Of a stretch of 13,958 bases of DNA, positions 12,622 to 13,958 are shown one piece after another. Positions within the stretch are counted from its first letter, which is position 1; each line of letters opens with the position of its first letter. The DNA comes from an uncultured Oscillibacter sp. (GTDB lineage: Bacteria > Bacillota > Clostridia > Oscillospirales > Oscillospiraceae): NCBI GenBank assembly GCA_900542115.1, contig UQMC01000046.1, forward strand, positions 1 through 13,958, written 5' to 3'. Position numbers and translations under genes: made by a program. A model generated the notes under the pieces. That model saw only the letters and a program-made list of their open reading frames with translations, was not told where the DNA came from and did no database searches.

Positions 12622-13635
12622 ATGGCAGATCATGTAGACATCACACTGTGGATCGACCGGCGATGGAAGGATGCCATTGAAAAGCATCTCAAGGATGAAA
12701 CCTTGCAGGAGCATCTGGAGGATGTACTGGATGAGCTGTGCAACCAACTCCCGGAGCAGGAATACAAACGCATCAGTGCCGAAATTTACGCGGAGGATGC
12801 CGCGCGGCGCGCAGAGGAAGAAGCAGCCCGCACCTACGCCGCCTACCATGTGGTAGAGAACGGGCAGGAGTGGTACTTCAAGACCTCCCCCGGTGAGGAA
12901 CTGCTGGATGCCGCAGAAAAGCTGCGCGGCTATGTCACTGCGGAGAAAGGCTCCGCGCCGGATCTGTTCATCAAGCTGTTCGCAGATGGCCGCCCCATTA
13001 CCGCAGAGGAGTACAATGCACTGACCGCTGTACGCATGGAGAACACCGGCAAGGTGCGCGGTGTGTTCGACATCAACTTCGACAAGCGGGAGTTCTCCGC
13101 CGTTCACATCATGGACGGCTGGCAGACCTGGGCGATGCGGGATGTATCCGTGGCGGCGTACCATGCCACCCGGTCACAATTCGCGTCGAGCGATGCTCAG
13201 TGGCGCAAGCTGCTGGAGCATCTGAGCGGCAAAGAGATCACCTCGGCGGGACATCTCTCCGCGCGAAATTTCTCTTTCGGTGATGAGATCATCGAGTCGG
13301 ACGGCAAGCTCAATTTTTATGTGCAGACGGAGTTCGATGTGGATGCTGTCTTCGGCACCTTCGTCTGCACGGATAAAAACGATGACTGGCTCAACATCTA
13401 CGCCAACTATGACATCGCGGAGGATAGACCCTGCGACACGCTGGAGCTGTGCCTCTGCAAAGCGGACGGCACAGAGGAAACCTGGAGCTACCGGCTCAAC
13501 GCAGCCGAGCAGGATGTTCTGCTGCGGAAGATGGGGGAATACTGTCAACAGCAGACCGGCATGAGTCTCCGCGACTACGCACAGCAGTTTCGAGAGGAAC
13601 CGGAACAGCGGCAGGGGCCAGTGATGAAACTGTAA
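12622..13635 (+). CDS. DUF6329-like ICE protein
   Basis: A 337-residue soluble protein beginning MADHVDITLWIDRRWKDAIE. Residues 1-50 form a strand-helix-helix module like that of the preceding small protein. Residues 50-75 are a Glu/Ala-rich helix. The middle and C-terminal parts (about 75-325) are mixed strand-helix text with landmarks RMENTGKVRGVFDINFDKREFS, HIMDGWQTWAMRDVS, GKEITSAGHLSARNFSF and LLRKMGEYCQQQTGMSL. This matches my recall of DUF6329 proteins of Clostridial ICEs; no function is known. AAAGGAA (12604-12610) and GGTGAG precede the ATG. No membrane segment or catalytic motif is evident. It is the last clear gene in the window and ends the run that started with the adhesin. Confidence 0.72.
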   Translation: MADHVDITLWIDRRWKDAIEKHLKDETLQEHLEDVLDELCNQLPEQEYKRISAEIYAEDAARRAEEEAARTYAAYHVVENGQEWYFKTSPGEELLDAAEKLRGYVTAEKGSAPDLFIKLFADGRPITAEEYNALTAVRMENTGKVRGVFDINFDKREFSAVHIMDGWQTWAMRDVSVAAYHATRSQFASSDAQWRKLLEHLSGKEITSAGHLSARNFSFGDEIIESDGKLNFYVQTEFDVDAVFGTFVCTDKNDDWLNIYANYDIAEDRPCDTLELCLCKADGTEETWSYRLNAAEQDVLLRKMGEYCQQQTGMSLRDYAQQFREEPEQRQGPVMKL

Positions 13636-13715
13636 GCACAAACTCAGCAAGGCTGAAACGCTCACGGCTGCGGAAACAACAGCGTCCAGGCTGCGCAGCC
13701 CAGCGGGGCCGCGAC

Positions 13716-13765
13716 GCCGGCGAAAGCGGACACACGCCATAAGGCGTGCATCCACTTTCTCCGGC
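13716..13765 (+). other. Long imperfect hairpin in the 3' gene-free region
   Basis: Two 23-base arms (13716-13738 and 13743-13765) pair as 5 + 5 + 3 + 6 bp, interrupted by two single mismatches and one 2x2 internal loop, closed by loop ATAA at 13739-13742. No T-run follows, so it is not a simple terminator. Confidence 0.65.
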
Positions 13766-13865
13766 TGTTCTTTCGGTGGCAATTTCGCTGACAGCACAAA
13801 GCCACGCTGTGGCCGATGGAGAGATGGCCCCGTGTTTCGCCCTGTGAGCCGTTGTGTGCGCGGTT

Positions 13866-13902
13866 AGAGGCTGGGGTGGCGTGTGTACCCGCCGCAGCCT
13901 CT
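13866..13902 (+). other. Hairpin with 8-bp outer stem
   Basis: AGAGGCTG at 13866-13873 pairs perfectly with CAGCCTCT at 13895-13902, and an inner GGCG/CGCC pair (13878-13881 with 13890-13893) extends it. Following bases are TGAAACG, without a T-run. Confidence 0.55.
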
Positions 13903-13958
13903 TGAAACGAACGTTGCGGCGTTTGTGGGCGATGTGCGAAAAGGCTCGGTGAATTCTG

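Larger units (their letters stand above)
13636..13958 (+). other. Gene-free region rich in inverted repeats (candidate structured RNA or cis site)
   Basis: I see no supportable gene here. Stems include 13644-13648 with 13652-13656 (right after the stop), 13658-13662 with 13681-13685, the 12-base palindrome 13689-13700, the long hairpin 13716-13765, 13801-13805 with 13809-13813, 13866-13873 with 13895-13902, and 13905-13909 with 13920-13924. The density is much higher than in the other gaps. It could be a structured RNA, a leader of the next operon or a DNA processing site. Confidence 0.5.

Noticed and set aside
13174..13797. Minus-strand frame running from the 3' gene-free region into the DUF6329-like gene
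   Set aside because: Mostly antisense to a clear gene. The outer part lies over the inverted repeats and reads as low-complexity Arg/Ala/Ser text without a Shine-Dalgarno I trust.
1..13958. CRISPR arrays, tRNA or rRNA genes, insertion sequences, integrase or attachment sites
   Set aside because: No regular short repeats with spacers, no RNA gene signature, no transposase or recombinase protein and no element ends were seen in the window.

Overview
The window is a piece of an integrative and conjugative element (ICE) of the type common in gut Clostridia (Oscillospiraceae/Lachnospiraceae-like hosts; Tn1549/CTn-like transfer module). The evidence is the gene order: a giant CnaB surface protein, a small DUF3852-like two-helix protein, a VirB6/TrbL-like membrane protein, PrgI (VirB3-like), a VirB4-like pair, a membrane-anchored M23 peptidase, then small ICE-specific proteins that I recognise as DUF6103-like and DUF6329-like. 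The DNA is fairly GC-rich, Shine-Dalgarno (SD) sites are strong, and every gene lies on the + strand. Family names come from recall and reading of the proteins; no search was run.

Layout. 1-3365: 3' part of a gene for a multi-domain CnaB adhesin (one partial and nine full repeats plus a C-terminal domain) ending exactly at LPRTGY. 3430-3765: small exported two-helix protein with a TTG start. 3788-4584: MNT nucleotidyltransferase/HEPN pair with its own sigma-A-type promoter, inserted between transfer genes. 4656/4701-5552: VirB6-like channel protein with a puzzling start region. 5565-7673: C5 cytosine methyltransferase split into an alpha gene (motifs I-VIII, catalytic PCQ) and a beta gene (repeat-built putative target-recognition region, motifs IX-X). 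7790-8101: single-chain double ribbon-helix-helix-like protein. 8164-11888: tightly overlapping block PrgI, VirB4 N-domain-like protein, VirB4 ATPase, M23 peptidase. 11905-13635: three accessory ICE proteins. 13636-13958: no convincing gene, but many inverted repeats.

How it works together. VirB6-like, PrgI, the VirB4 pair, and probably the DUF3852-like protein would form the conjugation channel; the M23 enzyme would open the peptidoglycan; the CnaB protein probably mediates contact with surfaces or recipient cells. The MNT/HEPN pair is a plausible toxin-antitoxin or defence cassette. The methyltransferase has no restriction nuclease beside it in this window and may protect the element's DNA.

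The main non-gene signals are three GC-rich hairpins, each 7-11 bases ahead of the SD of a transfer gene that follows accessory DNA, and the structured 3' region, which is the best candidate for an undescribed RNA or cis-acting DNA site.
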